Assembly: GCF_018698455.1 (NCBI RefSeq)
Contig: NZ_JABIOQ010000072.1
Span: forward strand, 62,001-126,000
DNA from: Sulfurimonas sp.
GTDB taxonomy: Bacteria > Campylobacterota > Campylobacteria > Campylobacterales > Sulfurimonadaceae
Direction of reading: 5' to 3'
DNA: 64,000 bases
The position numbers and the translations under genes were made by a program. Under the pieces are notes generated by a model. That model was given only the letters and a program-made list of their open reading frames with translations. It was not told the DNA's origin and did not search any database. Of this stretch, positions 38,225 to 47,664 are shown piece by piece. The first letter of the stretch is position 1. Each line of letters begins with the position of its first letter.

Positions 38225-38677
38225 TTACTTTTTCCTTATTACTTTGTAGGCGATGTACACAAGAGATGATAAACAAAAACCAAAAAAGCTAGATATGAGC
38301 ATGGCTACAGACATAAACATTGCCATTGCTACTGCGATACCGTAGTAGTTGAAATAGAGATAATAAATGCATATTCCTCCAACTAGACGCATCAAGTCTT
38401 CAATGATAGAAGCTAAGGGAGTAGTTTTGTAGGAATGGGCATACTGAACTGGTGTTGAAAAAAGTTGTTTTCTTAAAAGTATACTAAGTACTCTAAAGAG
38501 AAGGGTTGTCGGAGAGTAGTTTACCCTAGTTATAAGGTTAATAAAATTTAAAAGAATAAAAATTTCTATAAATAAAAGATTATTGGTAAAAATAAATATA
38601 AGTACTAATAGACCAGAGATTAGTCTTTGAAACTGGACATGTTCAGCCTGAGGCTCTATGTATTGTAAAAAAATCAT
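38225..38677 (-). CDS. Small membrane protein, DUF4395-like
   Basis: The 150-residue protein has four hydrophobic helices in two pairs (about residues 16-50 and 95-147), separated by a polar loop. The segment between, RVNYSPTTLLFRVLSILLRK, resembles the Y-S-P-x-x-L-L-F loop of DUF4395 membrane proteins. The function of that family is unknown. It precedes the GGDEF/EAL gene by six bases on the same strand and could be co-expressed. Confidence 0.55.
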   Translation of the reverse strand: MIFLQYIEPQAEHVQFQRLISGLLVLIFIFTNNLLFIEIFILLNFINLITRVNYSPTTLLFRVLSILLRKQLFSTPVQYAHSYKTTPLASIIEDLMRLVGGICIYYLYFNYYGIAVAMAMFMSVAMLISSFFGFCLSSLVYIAYKVIRKK

Positions 38678-38737
38678 AGTTTGAGTCTAACATAAGAAAA
38701 CATAATATAAACTTTGAGATTAGAGAAGTAGAGAAGA

Positions 38738-38774
38738 AATAAGCTCCTCTCGAAAGAGAGGAAGATGGCTTATT
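38738..38774 (-). terminator. Terminator of the rpmI-rplT operon
   Basis: A double stem: the inner TCCTCTC/GAGAGGA stem closes on a GAAA loop (45-62 of the 38700s), and the outer AATAAGC/GCTTATT stem (38738-38744 with 38768-38774) overlaps the rplT stop codon. A T-rich stretch follows on the minus strand. Confidence 0.7.
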
Positions 38775-39129
38775 TTGCTAGTGCAGCTTTTGAAGCATCA
38801 GCAACAGCAGTAAATGCCGTTGCATCGTTCATAGCCATGTCAGCAAGAATTTTACGGTCAAGTTCGATACCTGATTTGTGAACACCATTCATAAATGTTG
38901 AATAGTTCATTCCATTTAAACGAGCTGCTGCATTAATACGGATGATCCATAGTTTACGGAACTCACGTTTTTTCTGCTTACGGTCACGGAATGCATAATA
39001 AAGTGAACGTTCAATTTGCTCTTTGGCTTTACGGAAGTGCTTACGACGACCACTATAAAAACCTTTCGCTAATTTTAATATCTTTTTGTGTCTTCTTCTA
39101 CGAACAACACCTGTTTTAACTCTTGGCAT
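38770..39129 (-). CDS. rplT: Ribosomal protein L20
   Basis: The 119-residue protein is full length: basic N-terminus [20 protein letters not shown], then [33 protein letters not shown] and [17 protein letters not shown]20 is needed for early 50S assembly and in several bacteria represses its own operon. It follows rpmI as usual. The translation start is the ATG at 39129, preceded by AAAGGAAAG. Confidence 0.98.
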   Translation of the reverse strand: MPRVKTGVVRRRRHKKILKLAKGFYSGRRKHFRKAKEQIERSLYYAFRDRKQKKREFRKLWIIRINAAARLNGMNYSTFMNGVHKSGIELDRKILADMAMNDATAFTAVADASKAALAK

Positions 39130-39193
39130 ATCTTTCCTTTTTCTTTACCTAGCTACTAAACGTAGTCAAGGTGCCATACTGTGATGGACTTGC

Positions 39194-39242
39194 CCAATTG
39201 TTTAAAATTGGAGATTTATGCATAAACTAAAAATTAGTTTAT
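39194..39242 (-). promoter_or_regulatory. Two hairpins between rpmI and rplT
   Basis: On the transcribed strand, a 9-bp stem (ATAAACTAA/TTAGTTTAT, loop of three) spans the rpmI stop codon at 39222-39242. A 6-bp stem (CCAATT/AATTGG, loop of six) follows at 39194-39211. The 104-base spacer is long for two genes of one operon. Structures like these could act in L20 feedback or mRNA processing (inference). Confidence 0.4.
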
Positions 39243-39425
39243 CATAGCCTTGATGTTTGCAGCGTCAGCTTTTGCAACTGTTGCTGGCTTGTTTTGGTCA
39301 CGACGAGTTTGAGCGTCTTGTTTAGTTAAAATGTGACTCCTAAACGCTTTACCACGTTTAATCGTACCATTTTTCTTAACTTTAAAACGCTTAGTCGCGC
39401 CTTTTACCGATTTCATTTTTGGCAT
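39234..39425 (-). CDS. rpmI: Ribosomal protein L35
   Basis: The 63-residue protein [21 protein letters not shown] with the [10 protein letters not shown] centre is a normal L35. The start at 39425 was chosen over the upstream ATG at 39452 because it gives the conserved MPKMK opening and is preceded by AAGGAC at a proper distance. infC, the usual third member of the operon, is not adjacent. Confidence 0.97.
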   Translation of the reverse strand: MPKMKSVKGATKRFKVKKNGTIKRGKAFRSHILTKQDAQTRRDQNKPATVAKADAANIKAMIN

Positions 39426-39485
39426 CGATAGTCCTTTACGTAAAAATATCATTAATATGTTTTTTATGAACTAAATCCATAAAAA

Positions 39486-39529
39486 AGCGCTAACCGCTCT
39501 GGCACTAAATCTAACCTCATTTATGAGGT
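39486..39529 (-). promoter_or_regulatory. Structured leader of rpmI-rplT
   Basis: On the minus strand, an ACCTCA/TGAGGT hairpin (39514-39529) is followed by AGCG-GTTAG-CGCT (39486-39498) and a run of six T. A hairpin plus T-run in the 5' leader of an L35-L20 operon would fit a transcription attenuator responding to L20. The second stem is only four base pairs, so this is tentative. Confidence 0.35.
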
Positions 39530-39601
39530 AGAGAAGAGCAAAACATACTTTGAGAATGGGATTATATCTAAATATTTCTTATTTTTGGTTATAATCCAAG
39601 T

Positions 39602-39829
39602 ATGAATTCAATTAAACACATAGAAAATGCCCTTAAAGAGCTTGATGATGAAGTCCAAACGATTCTTTTAAACTGGGATATTCCACTCAATGAAAAAGAC
39701 AATCTTATGCTTCCAATTTTACAACAAAAAAGAGTGCTTGCTCAAACTTTAGAAGATTTAACATATCTAAAAGAGAACCCACCCTCACCAAACCAACCTT
39801 GTGGAATCTCTAAGTATAGAGAAGACTAA
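39602..39829 (+). CDS. Small hypothetical protein
   Basis: The 75-residue acidic protein is mostly helical and unrecognised. It begins MNSIKHIENALKELDDEV and ends in a proline-rich tail with one Cys (PSPNQPCGISKY). No Shine-Dalgarno sequence is visible before the ATG. TATAAT at 39590-39595 lies only six bases upstream of the start, which would make a nearly leaderless transcript if it is the -10 element. It converges with, and overlaps by four bases, the last gene of the secretion operon. Confidence 0.6.
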   Translation: MNSIKHIENALKELDDEVQTILLNWDIPLNEKDNLMLPILQQKRVLAQTLEDLTYLKENPPSPNQPCGISKYRED

Positions 39830-40353
39830 CCCGCGTTTAATACTTTTATTTTTAAAAGTATTTCGTTCTCTTCTTTAAACGCCATATGCACTAAATAGAG
39901 CTCTTTACTAGCTTCTCTTGATTTGTAAACTCTAAAACTTTTTACATTACCCAATTCATCAACAACAAATTCACTATCAGTCCCCAAGGGGTATTCTCTA
40001 AACTCTTTTAGAGATTCTAGTCTATAGAGTTTTTCTTTTTTAACTATATAAGCTACATAAGGGTTCACTCTATTATGGATGGAATTTGATGTCTGCATGA
40101 AAATTACATCTTCATTTTTCGCTTGATTTATAATCTTTATTGTGCTGCTATTTATGTCGGTTTTAATTGCCAAACTATAGTCTAAATATATTACTTTTTT
40201 AAGCCGCTCAATTTTTGAGACTTTTTGAACTTCCTCTGCAAATACTATATTTGACTTGTTGAGTCCTGCGTAACTTTTATATAAAAAAAGCATCAATATA
40301 CTTAGAATGACTATAGAGATCATAAGCTCTATGAGAGTAAAGGCTTTTCTCAT
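39826..40353 (-). CDS. gspJ: Type II secretion pseudopilin, GspJ position
   Basis: The 175-residue protein begins with a prepilin signal: MRKAFTLIELMISIVILSIL, cleaved before Phe with Glu at +5. A globular domain of short strands follows. Last of four pseudopilin genes in the operon, its place and length suit the minor pseudopilin GspJ of the pseudopilus tip, but minor pseudopilins are poorly conserved, so the letter rests on position. Its ATG overlaps the gspI stop. Confidence 0.75.
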   Translation of the reverse strand: MRKAFTLIELMISIVILSILMLFLYKSYAGLNKSNIVFAEEVQKVSKIERLKKVIYLDYSLAIKTDINSSTIKIINQAKNEDVIFMQTSNSIHNRVNPYVAYIVKKEKLYRLESLKEFREYPLGTDSEFVVDELGNVKSFRVYKSREASKELYLVHMAFKEENEILLKIKVLNAG

Positions 40354-40799
40354 TGAAGTCTCACTCGTATTAGCGTTCCACTGAAATCCTCTGTTTTTAG
40401 CATTGTTTTTCCTATCTCGAAGATTATGCCACTACCATCTGTTATCTCTTCATCTTCACTTTGTTGGAGTTCATTCGTATCTATAATTTCTAGCTCTTCG
40501 TACAGTATCTCAGTTTTTATGGCTTTTAGTTTTCGTCTTAAATCACTCTCTAGTTCAAACTCATTAACTAGTCTTTTCATGTCAATTTTACTATCTTCAA
40601 ATGCATAATTTTCACTATTTGAGAGTAGAAACGAGTTGTATTGATTTGTGTTAATTATCTTTTTTAGTTGAAAAAGTTTGTTGCTAGTATCACCTCTCAT
40701 TTGAAGAAGGGCGGCTATAACAACAGAGACTATCATAACAGCGACCATCACTTCTATGAGAGTAAATGCACTGCGATAAGTGGAGTGGCGTTTAGTCAT
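40350..40799 (-). CDS. gspI: Type II secretion pseudopilin, GspI position
   Basis: The 149-residue protein carries a prepilin N-terminus (RSAFTLIEVMVAVMIVSVVIA, Glu at +5 of the mature form). VMVAVMIV is typical of GspI. It would join GspH, GspJ and GspK at the pseudopilus tip. It overlaps gspE by eight bases and gspJ by four. Confidence 0.78.
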   Translation of the reverse strand: MTKRHSTYRSAFTLIEVMVAVMIVSVVIAALLQMRGDTSNKLFQLKKIINTNQYNSFLLSNSENYAFEDSKIDMKRLVNEFELESDLRRKLKAIKTEILYEELEIIDTNELQQSEDEEITDGSGIIFEIGKTMLKTEDFSGTLIRVRLQ

Positions 40800-42309
40800 G
40801 GCCTAAACCGATGCGTATCGCTTCATCAAGAGAAGTTTCACCATCGAGTAACATTTGGGAAAGTTGTAGAGAAATAGTTTTAAGACCATCTTTCTCTAAT
40901 TGCATTTTTATAGTATGTTCATCCGTAGTTGTTTTTAAAAGCTCTTTAAGAGAGTCATTCATCACAAGCAGTTCCCCAATGGAACGACGGCCTGAAAAAC
41001 CGCTATAGTTACAAGATTTACAACCACATGCTTTGTAGATTTTTGCATCAGTTGAGAGTCCATAGTCATCTGCAAAATCTTCGGCTATTTCATCTTCTTC
41101 TTTACACTCATCACAAAGAACACGCACTAAGCGCTGTGCCAATATACCTAAAAGAGAAGAACTTATTAGAAATGGTTCTATGTTCATATCTGCTAAACGC
41201 GAGATTGTAGCTGCTGCGGAGTTAGTATGGAGCGTTGAAAAAACTAAGTGACCTGTAAGTGCTGCACGAACGGCGATGGCTGCTGTCTCTTCATCACGGA
41301 TTTCCCCTATCATTATGACATCTGGATCTTGACGCAAAATCGAACGCAGAGCTGCGGCAAACGTAAGCCCAACTTTCTCATTTACTTGAATCTGAGCAAT
41401 CTTGTCTGACTTATACTCAACGGGATCTTCCACTGTTATAAGGTTTATCTCAGGTTTTTCCACTTCACGTAAAAAGGAGTGAAGTGAAGTTGTTTTACCC
41501 GAACCGGTTGGACCTGTCACTAAGATGATTCCATGTGAAGAACGGAGAAGTTTTTTAACGTCATCTATTAGTGAGTCATTAAATCCCAGTTCTGTTATTT
41601 GAGGTATTTGAGAACTCTGCATCAGTAAACGCATAACAACACGCTCACCGTAAAAAGTAGGAAGTATAGAGACACGAATATCTAAAACCTCTCCTGCTAT
41701 TTTTATCTGTGTTCGACCATCTTGAGGGATTCGTTTTTCAGAAATATCAAGGTTAGAGATAACTTTTATACGACTCACTATAAGGCTCACTACTTTTTTA
41801 TCTAGGTCGGCGTTTTTAGCAAGAATTCCATCTACACGAAAACGTACCTCACCTTTTTTCTCTTGTACTTCTATGTGAATATCTGAAGCACGTTTTTTAA
41901 CTGCCTGGTAAAAAAGAGCATTTACAAACTTAATGATTGGTGCTGACTCTTCACTTGTCAGAATATCTGAAGACGTACGTAAAAAATCTGTAAGAGAGAT
42001 GTCTTCTTCAGAGTCTTCTTCATCAGAGTCTTCTTTCATAGTCTCTATGGCTTTATCTGTGCGAAGTTCTAAAAAACGATTATAGAGTCTGTCGTAAGAG
42101 TCCTCGTCCAACATATAAAGAGGGTACTCTTGTTCTAGTTTTGTGTAGTAGTTACTCGCCTCGGCAAAATGATTTTCACATGCAAATGCAGCTACTTCTT
42201 CATTCATCTGACTAAATAGAAGATAGTTTTTAACACTGATGTCAGTTACTAACTCTTGAGGCTCATATACTTCTAATTTGAGGTTATGAATAGGGTCTAG
42301 GTTTAGCAT
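40792..42309 (-). CDS. gspE: Type II secretion ATPase GspE
   Basis: GspE powers pseudopilus assembly at the inner membrane. The 505 residues show the N-terminal region, a very acidic linker (about 92-105), Walker A GPTGSGKTT at 266-274, the Asp box VEDPVEY, Walker B VIMIGEIRDEETA and the His box LVFSTLHTNSA. A tetracysteine zinc domain follows, with CDEC at 399-402 and CGCKSC at 428-433. It is one base after gspD. Confidence 0.95.
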   Translation of the reverse strand: MLNLDPIHNLKLEVYEPQELVTDISVKNYLLFSQMNEEVAAFACENHFAEASNYYTKLEQEYPLYMLDEDSYDRLYNRFLELRTDKAIETMKEDSDEEDSEEDISLTDFLRTSSDILTSEESAPIIKFVNALFYQAVKKRASDIHIEVQEKKGEVRFRVDGILAKNADLDKKVVSLIVSRIKVISNLDISEKRIPQDGRTQIKIAGEVLDIRVSILPTFYGERVVMRLLMQSSQIPQITELGFNDSLIDDVKKLLRSSHGIILVTGPTGSGKTTSLHSFLREVEKPEINLITVEDPVEYKSDKIAQIQVNEKVGLTFAAALRSILRQDPDVIMIGEIRDEETAAIAVRAALTGHLVFSTLHTNSAAATISRLADMNIEPFLISSSLLGILAQRLVRVLCDECKEEDEIAEDFADDYGLSTDAKIYKACGCKSCNYSGFSGRRSIGELLVMNDSLKELLKTTTDEHTIKMQLEKDGLKTISLQLSQMLLDGETSLDEAIRIGLGHD

Positions 42310-44127
42310 CTATTCGTTCTCTTCTTCTTTCTTTTTTTCTAGTGCATCCATAGCTTCTTGGCTATACTCTGCTTGAATTTTTGCAAGTACTCCTAGCTCT
42401 TTTTGGAGTTTAGATAACTCTTCACTTTTGTCAATAACATAAGGGGTTAGAATAACTACTAGGTTGTCTTTTTCTTCATTAACTGATGTTGAGGAAAATA
42501 AGTATTCACCAATCCAAGGGATATCACCTAAGAGAGGAATTTTACTCACTGTTTTTGTATCATAAATTTTAACAAGTCCTCCAATAATAATACTCTCTCC
42601 ATGACCAAGAATAGCCTGTGTCTTGACTTCTTGTTTTGATGTTATTGGATTACCATTAATATCTGGTACTAAAATATTTTCCAAAATAGCTTCTACATCT
42701 AATGTTACCTTGTCAGTAGAAGATACTAAGGGTTTTATTTTTAAAGTCAAACCAATATCTTCACGTTTATAAGAGGCAGTTGGTAGTCCTGTTGTTCCTA
42801 CTGTTGAGGCTGTTTGCACAGAGATAGTCTTACCAACATAGATAGAAGATTCCTTATTGTTTACACATAATATAGATGGATTGCTGATTGACTTAGAAGC
42901 ACCATTTGCTTCAAGAAAATCTAGTGTAGCACCTAGTGCTAAAGATTTTCCCGCACCGCTACCAATCCCTCCTAGGTGATCTAGAACTGATGCACTTGCA
43001 GTACTTGTTAAGGCATCTGAACCAAAATTAGCGCTCATAGCATAGAGTCCTGAAGGTGTAACATCTCCCAGAGCTAAACCATATTTTATACCTATATCAG
43101 AGCTATCATTGTTATTTATTTCAATAATTCTAGCTTTTACATAAACTTGATACTGCTCTTTATCTAGTTCATCAACTATAAGCTTAATCCCTTTTATTAT
43201 TATTGGTTCACCGATGGCGATGATGGCGTTTATCTCTTCACTCGCTGCGATATTTGGTTTCATGGATGGATCAGTAAATGTCTGTTTTGAAATGATGTCA
43301 TTTAAAGTTGCTGCCACAGTCTTTGCATCTGAATTTTTAAGAGAGAAAATCTGTATGCCGTTACTCGCATGAGACTCTACGTCTAAAGTAGTTACAAGCT
43401 CTTGTATCTTTGCCACGTTATCTTTAAGTCCTATAACTATAAGGCCATTAATATTATCATCTAAAATAATTTTGACCTGCTCTGTAAGTACTTTTACATT
43501 AAAAATGGACTTACTTATGTCGACTAGTCTTGTTTGGAGTTTTTTTGCTTCTGCATTTTTTATTGGGATGATTTTTACTATAGCTTGATTGTTTGTATCA
43601 ATCTCTTTTATAACATGCTTGATAGTCTCTATATTTTTAGGATAATCGGTAAGGAGTATAGTATTACTCTCTTTCATTGTCATTAGTTTTGCTGTTTTAG
43701 AAATCAGGTATCGGATTTTAGCTGCGATAATATCGACATTTTCACCTTTAACAGATATAGCCTGAGTGACCATAAGCGAACCATAAATTTTCTTTCCAGA
43801 AGTCATAACTGCTACATTGTTTTTTGCAGCTTCAGTTGAACGAACAACTTCAAAAATAGAACCTTTTTTTACAAGTGTAAAACCTTTAGATTCTAGAACA
43901 GAAATAAGAATACCTATAAGCTCATCATCATAAACGGGTACTGTACTCACAAAGTTAACCGTGCCGTTTATTTTATTATTTATAAGTATGTTTTTATGAG
44001 TAATCTTGGAGATTAGTTTTATAAAGTCATCTATCTGTAAATCAGAAAAATTTACATTTACCTGTTCTCTGGCGTTTAGCGAAAAAACTAAAAATGTACT
44101 TAGGAGTAGTGTCTTAACGAATTTCAT
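42310..44127 (-). CDS. gspD: Type II secretion secretin GspD
   Basis: GspD forms the outer-membrane gate. The 605-residue protein has a signal peptide (MKFVKTLLLSTFLVFSLNA), N0 to N3 domains (repeated strand-helix units such as IKIIPIKNAEAKKLQTRLVDI and IQIFSLKNSDAKTVAATLNDI) and a C-terminal secretin domain with ARIIEINNNDSSDIGIKYG. The closing signature includes GESIIIGGLVKI. It overlaps the gspC-like gene by 14 bases. Confidence 0.95.
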   Translation of the reverse strand: MKFVKTLLLSTFLVFSLNAREQVNVNFSDLQIDDFIKLISKITHKNILINNKINGTVNFVSTVPVYDDELIGILISVLESKGFTLVKKGSIFEVVRSTEAAKNNVAVMTSGKKIYGSLMVTQAISVKGENVDIIAAKIRYLISKTAKLMTMKESNTILLTDYPKNIETIKHVIKEIDTNNQAIVKIIPIKNAEAKKLQTRLVDISKSIFNVKVLTEQVKIILDDNINGLIVIGLKDNVAKIQELVTTLDVESHASNGIQIFSLKNSDAKTVAATLNDIISKQTFTDPSMKPNIAASEEINAIIAIGEPIIIKGIKLIVDELDKEQYQVYVKARIIEINNNDSSDIGIKYGLALGDVTPSGLYAMSANFGSDALTSTASASVLDHLGGIGSGAGKSLALGATLDFLEANGASKSISNPSILCVNNKESSIYVGKTISVQTASTVGTTGLPTASYKREDIGLTLKIKPLVSSTDKVTLDVEAILENILVPDINGNPITSKQEVKTQAILGHGESIIIGGLVKIYDTKTVSKIPLLGDIPWIGEYLFSSTSVNEEKDNLVVILTPYVIDKSEELSKLQKELGVLAKIQAEYSQEAMDALEKKKEEENE

Positions 44128-44950
44128 ATATTATTTCCTTCTCTTGATTGTCTCTTTGGATTGTGAGTGCTATAGTGTCTATCTTGTCTATGTTTTTATA
44201 TAGTTTAAGTGCATCGTTAAATGATGAAAGTTTGACATTGTTTGCTTTAGTAATAACATCACCTTTTTTAAGTCCTAATGTTGCCATTTTAGAGTTTTTC
44301 TTGATGCGGTTTACTTTAAAACCTACTATCTTTCCCGCTTTTTTTAAAGGTGCTATTGCTATATCTTTCCATATCTGTGAAGGATTATTTGAGTATCTCT
44401 TAATGTCTTCTCTTGTTACTTGCTTCTCATCTTCGCTCGCTGATGTAGTTCTTTTGACTTTTGTAAAAACATCACTCATTTTGTTCTTACTCTCTTTAAG
44501 GGACAATATATACTCTTTAGACGCTTTAGTAAAAGTAACATTATTTAAGTCTATTTGTTTAAGCTTATAACCTTCGTAACTTTCTCCTACTGCTGTAATC
44601 TCTGTCTTTTTAGGAGAAGATTTTTTAGCAACAATTACAAAACCATTAAACTTACTTCCATAAAGTCCTTTAAGTAGTAAGTTGTTAATACTGTATGCCT
44701 TGGTCTTAGTTTTTTCAAGGCCTGCAACATCTGCCGCTTTTGAATGAAGTAACATATTGGAGAACTGCACTCTTTGATACTTAGCTTGGTAGGATTTCTT
44801 GGCATGAAGTGCGACACCTTCACTTGGAAGATACCACCAAACGACAAGTGCGATGATTTTGGCGATGAGTAAAAGTACTAGGAGTTTACTTATAACTGCG
44901 ATGAGTTTAGTGTTAGAAAGTTTTTGCATAAACATACTCCCCATTTTCAT
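44114..44950 (-). CDS. gspC: Type II secretion GspC-like protein with PDZ domain
   Basis: The 278-residue protein has one membrane helix (about residues 14-38), a periplasmic homology region that binds the secretin (about 70-135), and a C-terminal PDZ domain from about 190 (GFKVNRIKKNSKMATLGLKKGDVITKANNVKLSSF). This is the GspC layout, which links the inner-membrane platform to GspD. Several in-frame ATGs lie near the start, so the exact N-terminus is uncertain by up to seven residues. Confidence 0.85.
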   Translation of the reverse strand: MKMGSMFMQKLSNTKLIAVISKLLVLLLIAKIIALVVWWYLPSEGVALHAKKSYQAKYQRVQFSNMLLHSKAADVAGLEKTKTKAYSINNLLLKGLYGSKFNGFVIVAKKSSPKKTEITAVGESYEGYKLKQIDLNNVTFTKASKEYILSLKESKNKMSDVFTKVKRTTSASEDEKQVTREDIKRYSNNPSQIWKDIAIAPLKKAGKIVGFKVNRIKKNSKMATLGLKKGDVITKANNVKLSSFNDALKLYKNIDKIDTIALTIQRDNQEKEIIYEIR

Positions 44951-45446
44951 CTTTTTTCATCATCTTCATCGTTTTTTTATACTTACTCAACATAATCTTT
45001 GAAGGATAAAGATGTGCATTTAGCACTCTATCTAAAATGTTAAACGCCACCTCTGCTTTACCAAACTTCCCCTCAGCATTTACGTAAAGAACTAGAGGGT
45101 TAAACAGTGTATAAGTCACTTCTATGGTTTGAATATGTGAGGGCACATAAGCATCTACAAGGGAAGAGAGTTTTACATCTGTAAACTTAAGTGAATTATA
45201 AAAGAGAAGGAGTGTTATGTTAGCCTGCTCTACGGTGGCACTCTCTACACCTTTTGTACTTATCTCTAGGTTCTCAATTTCTAGACCAAAAAAGTTACTC
45301 TCAAGTATTTCATTTGAAACAACTACATCAAATTTTTTAAGATTTTTTTCTAGTAAAAAGTAGAAACTCTCTTTTGGTGTAAATGCTACAAGAGCAAGAA
45401 CAAAGAACAAAGAAAAAGCTAAAAATTTCAATATCTTTTTTACCAT
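44913..45446 (-). CDS. Type II secretion GspN-like protein
   Basis: The 177-residue protein has an N-terminal membrane anchor (about residues 4-24) and a beta-rich periplasmic part with short repeats of strand and turn (NFFGLEIENLEISTKGVESATVEQANITLL). Size, topology and position between gspM and gspC match GspN, a dispensable T2SS subunit. No decisive motif was seen. Confidence 0.6.
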   Translation of the reverse strand: MVKKILKFLAFSLFFVLALVAFTPKESFYFLLEKNLKKFDVVVSNEILESNFFGLEIENLEISTKGVESATVEQANITLLLFYNSLKFTDVKLSSLVDAYVPSHIQTIEVTYTLFNPLVLYVNAEGKFGKAEVAFNILDRVLNAHLYPSKIMLSKYKKTMKMMKKDENGEYVYAKTF

Positions 45447-45847
45447 TTTATCTCCATCTTAAGACTTGCCTTAGTCTCACTGAGCTTTTTTATTTTGAGC
45501 TCTGTAATGTTATATGAACCATTTAAGATTTTCCCCATGAGTGCATTGAGTGCTTTTGTATCTATGCTTTTAGAACTGATTCTCACAGAAGATTTCTCGC
45601 GTTTGACATCTAGGGCAGCTGTTTTTAATGAACTCTGAGAAAGAACTCTCTCTATCGCTCTCTTCGTCTTTTTCTTGTCTGCATATACATCTTTGAGTGA
45701 ACTGAGTTTTAGCGCTAATTTTTCACTCGTTTCATAGAGTGTTTTTTCTTCTAGCATTTCTGTTTTCATACTACTTAAAGTAAAAAGTAAAAATGCTATA
45801 AGTGCCACTAGAAGTGCCCCAATATGAAGAGGATTTATCTGGTTCAT
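45440..45847 (-). CDS. Type II secretion GspM-like protein
   Basis: The 135-residue protein has one membrane helix (about residues 10-28) and a ferredoxin-like periplasmic tail. The helix is preceded by a short cytoplasmic tip, the usual GspM layout. It lies directly after the gspL-like gene with a 4-base overlap. GspM binds GspL and GspE at the assembly platform. Confidence 0.65.
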   Translation of the reverse strand: MNQINPLHIGALLVALIAFLLFTLSSMKTEMLEEKTLYETSEKLALKLSSLKDVYADKKKTKRAIERVLSQSSLKTAALDVKREKSSVRISSKSIDTKALNALMGKILNGSYNITELKIKKLSETKASLKMEIKW

Positions 45848-46782
45848 ATCTTTACCTCCACTTTTAGTTTATCATTAGTTAGTGAAGTTGTAGACTTTAT
45901 ACCTTTAGCATTTAACTGATTTATAATGGCATTTTTACTTGAAGTATTAACCCCACTAATAGTAACACTTAAGAGATTGCTCTTATAAGCTACAAGTGAA
46001 ATCTTTTGGTTTGTTTTTAACTTTAAGGCTAAAAAGTAGGAGATGCTTTCTCTAAATTTTGTCTGTCTATTATGTATCTTAGAGTATTTATTCAGTGATG
46101 AACGATTTTGAAACATTGTTGATTGAAGTTTATACTTAGTAAAAAGCTCGTCTTGTGCGAGGGTGATAGTATCTTTTTTTACACTTGTTATAAATATCTC
46201 GCCTATGAGTATAAGTGCTAGAGTACTAAGAAGTGCTCCTATTTTATAGAGACTTCCATTATCGACTATGTGTCCAAACTGTTGTAATTTTATGGTGTGT
46301 TTTGAGAGTGTTACTGTATCTAGGTTAAGTTTTTCTTTTTCACTTATCCATTCTGATGGAGCAAGCACTAAAAGTTCACCTTTTAAGTACATGCACTGTT
46401 TTTCATTTATACAAAATGCACTTGGAATCTCTATAAACTCACTTTGAGCAAAATGTATAGATGTTGTATTTACAGATGAAATGCCATGTTGTACGAGTAA
46501 GTCGAGTATTTTTTTATCTTCATAAGCAAAGAGCATAAAATCTTCACCATGTTTATAAGCTGTGTATGAGTAGTGCCCCACAGGTAAAGAATCCTCAAAG
46601 ATAGAAGGAAGGAGCTTCTTAACCTCTCGTACATTAGTTACTGGTAAAGACATCTTTTTTACCCAGTATAGAGATGGGGAAAGAATGATGTTTACTTTTT
46701 TACTCGTATCGTAGATGAGCTGCTCTTTTGAAGCAGGATCTAAAAAAAGAGTCGTTGTATCACGTCTAAATTTCATAAACAA
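45844..46782 (-). CDS. Type II secretion GspL-like protein
   Basis: The 312-residue protein has a cytoplasmic actin-like (PilM-type) N-terminal part (about 1-175), a membrane helix (about 183-202) and a periplasmic ferredoxin-like domain. GspL links GspE to GspM and GspC. The family is weakly conserved, so the call rests on topology, length and operon position. It overlaps the gspK-like gene by 17 bases. Confidence 0.7.
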   Translation of the reverse strand: MFMKFRRDTTTLFLDPASKEQLIYDTSKKVNIILSPSLYWVKKMSLPVTNVREVKKLLPSIFEDSLPVGHYSYTAYKHGEDFMLFAYEDKKILDLLVQHGISSVNTTSIHFAQSEFIEIPSAFCINEKQCMYLKGELLVLAPSEWISEKEKLNLDTVTLSKHTIKLQQFGHIVDNGSLYKIGALLSTLALILIGEIFITSVKKDTITLAQDELFTKYKLQSTMFQNRSSLNKYSKIHNRQTKFRESISYFLALKLKTNQKISLVAYKSNLLSVTISGVNTSSKNAIINQLNAKGIKSTTSLTNDKLKVEVKI

Positions 46783-47662
46783 AATTGGAACCCTTTTTAT
46801 TTTTTATGTCATACTCAAACTGTATGTTTGAGATACTGTTATTTTGTCTTATCTCTATCTCAACCAAAAGAAAAGGCTCAAAAAAACTAGTCTTAAACTT
46901 ATGAAGTTTTTCTAGTTCATTTGTATCTAGGTTTAAAGAATCATCGTCGGTATAAGTACCTGCATTTATACTTAAAAACTCAGCTCTCTCTTTAGTTGTT
47001 CCCAGAAGAAGTTCCCATACTTCAGTCGTTGCATAGTTTAAGTCTATGCTTATATTTTTATCTTGTGTAAAATAAAAAAGGTTTTTAAGATTAATTTTTT
47101 CAAGAGAATTATCATTATACTCTTGTGAATAAAAATCGTTTATTATCTGTAAATGTTTAGCAGATGCTATGTAATCTCTAAATAAATAAGGATTCTCTTC
47201 GAAAATGGCACTATTATAGCTATTATCTTCTTTAATCCCACTCACATTATCTAATAATATATCAAGATATTGGCTATTGATCATATTGTTAGTTAAATAA
47301 TTAACAAAAGCTTGGCTTGTGTTTGCATCAAGCTGTGCTGGATTAAACTTTGCTCTTGCACTATGCAGTTTTAGTATTATCTCAACACCTGAACTCTCAA
47401 AAGGAATAAAAGATGCCGAAGAGAGTAGTATGAAAAGCTCATCACTAGAGTTAGAATCTGCAGCACGAGCGATATCAGCGGAGTTTTTTAAAATATTTAA
47501 AACATCTTCTACTATGACACTACTCTGGTACATAAAGTTCTCATCTTTGATGATTTTTGCAGCAGAGTTTACTTGTTTGAGTCCAAAACCAATGGCCACT
47601 GTTATGACTATAACAAACATAACGGTTATAAGTAATGCGATGGCGTTTTTGGACTCTCTCAT
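46766..47662 (-). CDS. gspK: Type II secretion GspK-like protein
   Basis: The 298-residue protein has an atypical prepilin-like N-terminus (ESKNAIALLITVMFVIVITVA) with no Glu at position 5. GspK is the usual exception that caps the pseudopilus tip. The large globular part includes the region DIARAADSNSSDELF and FNPAQLDANTSQAFVNYL, which fits the GspK fold's characteristic 'N-x-N' region. Overlapping neighbours support the assignment. Confidence 0.75.
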   Translation of the reverse strand: MRESKNAIALLITVMFVIVITVAIGFGLKQVNSAAKIIKDENFMYQSSVIVEDVLNILKNSADIARAADSNSSDELFILLSSASFIPFESSGVEIILKLHSARAKFNPAQLDANTSQAFVNYLTNNMINSQYLDILLDNVSGIKEDNSYNSAIFEENPYLFRDYIASAKHLQIINDFYSQEYNDNSLEKINLKNLFYFTQDKNISIDLNYATTEVWELLLGTTKERAEFLSINAGTYTDDDSLNLDTNELEKLHKFKTSFFEPFLLVEIEIRQNNSISNIQFEYDIKNKKGSNFVYEI

Positions 47663-47664
47663 GT

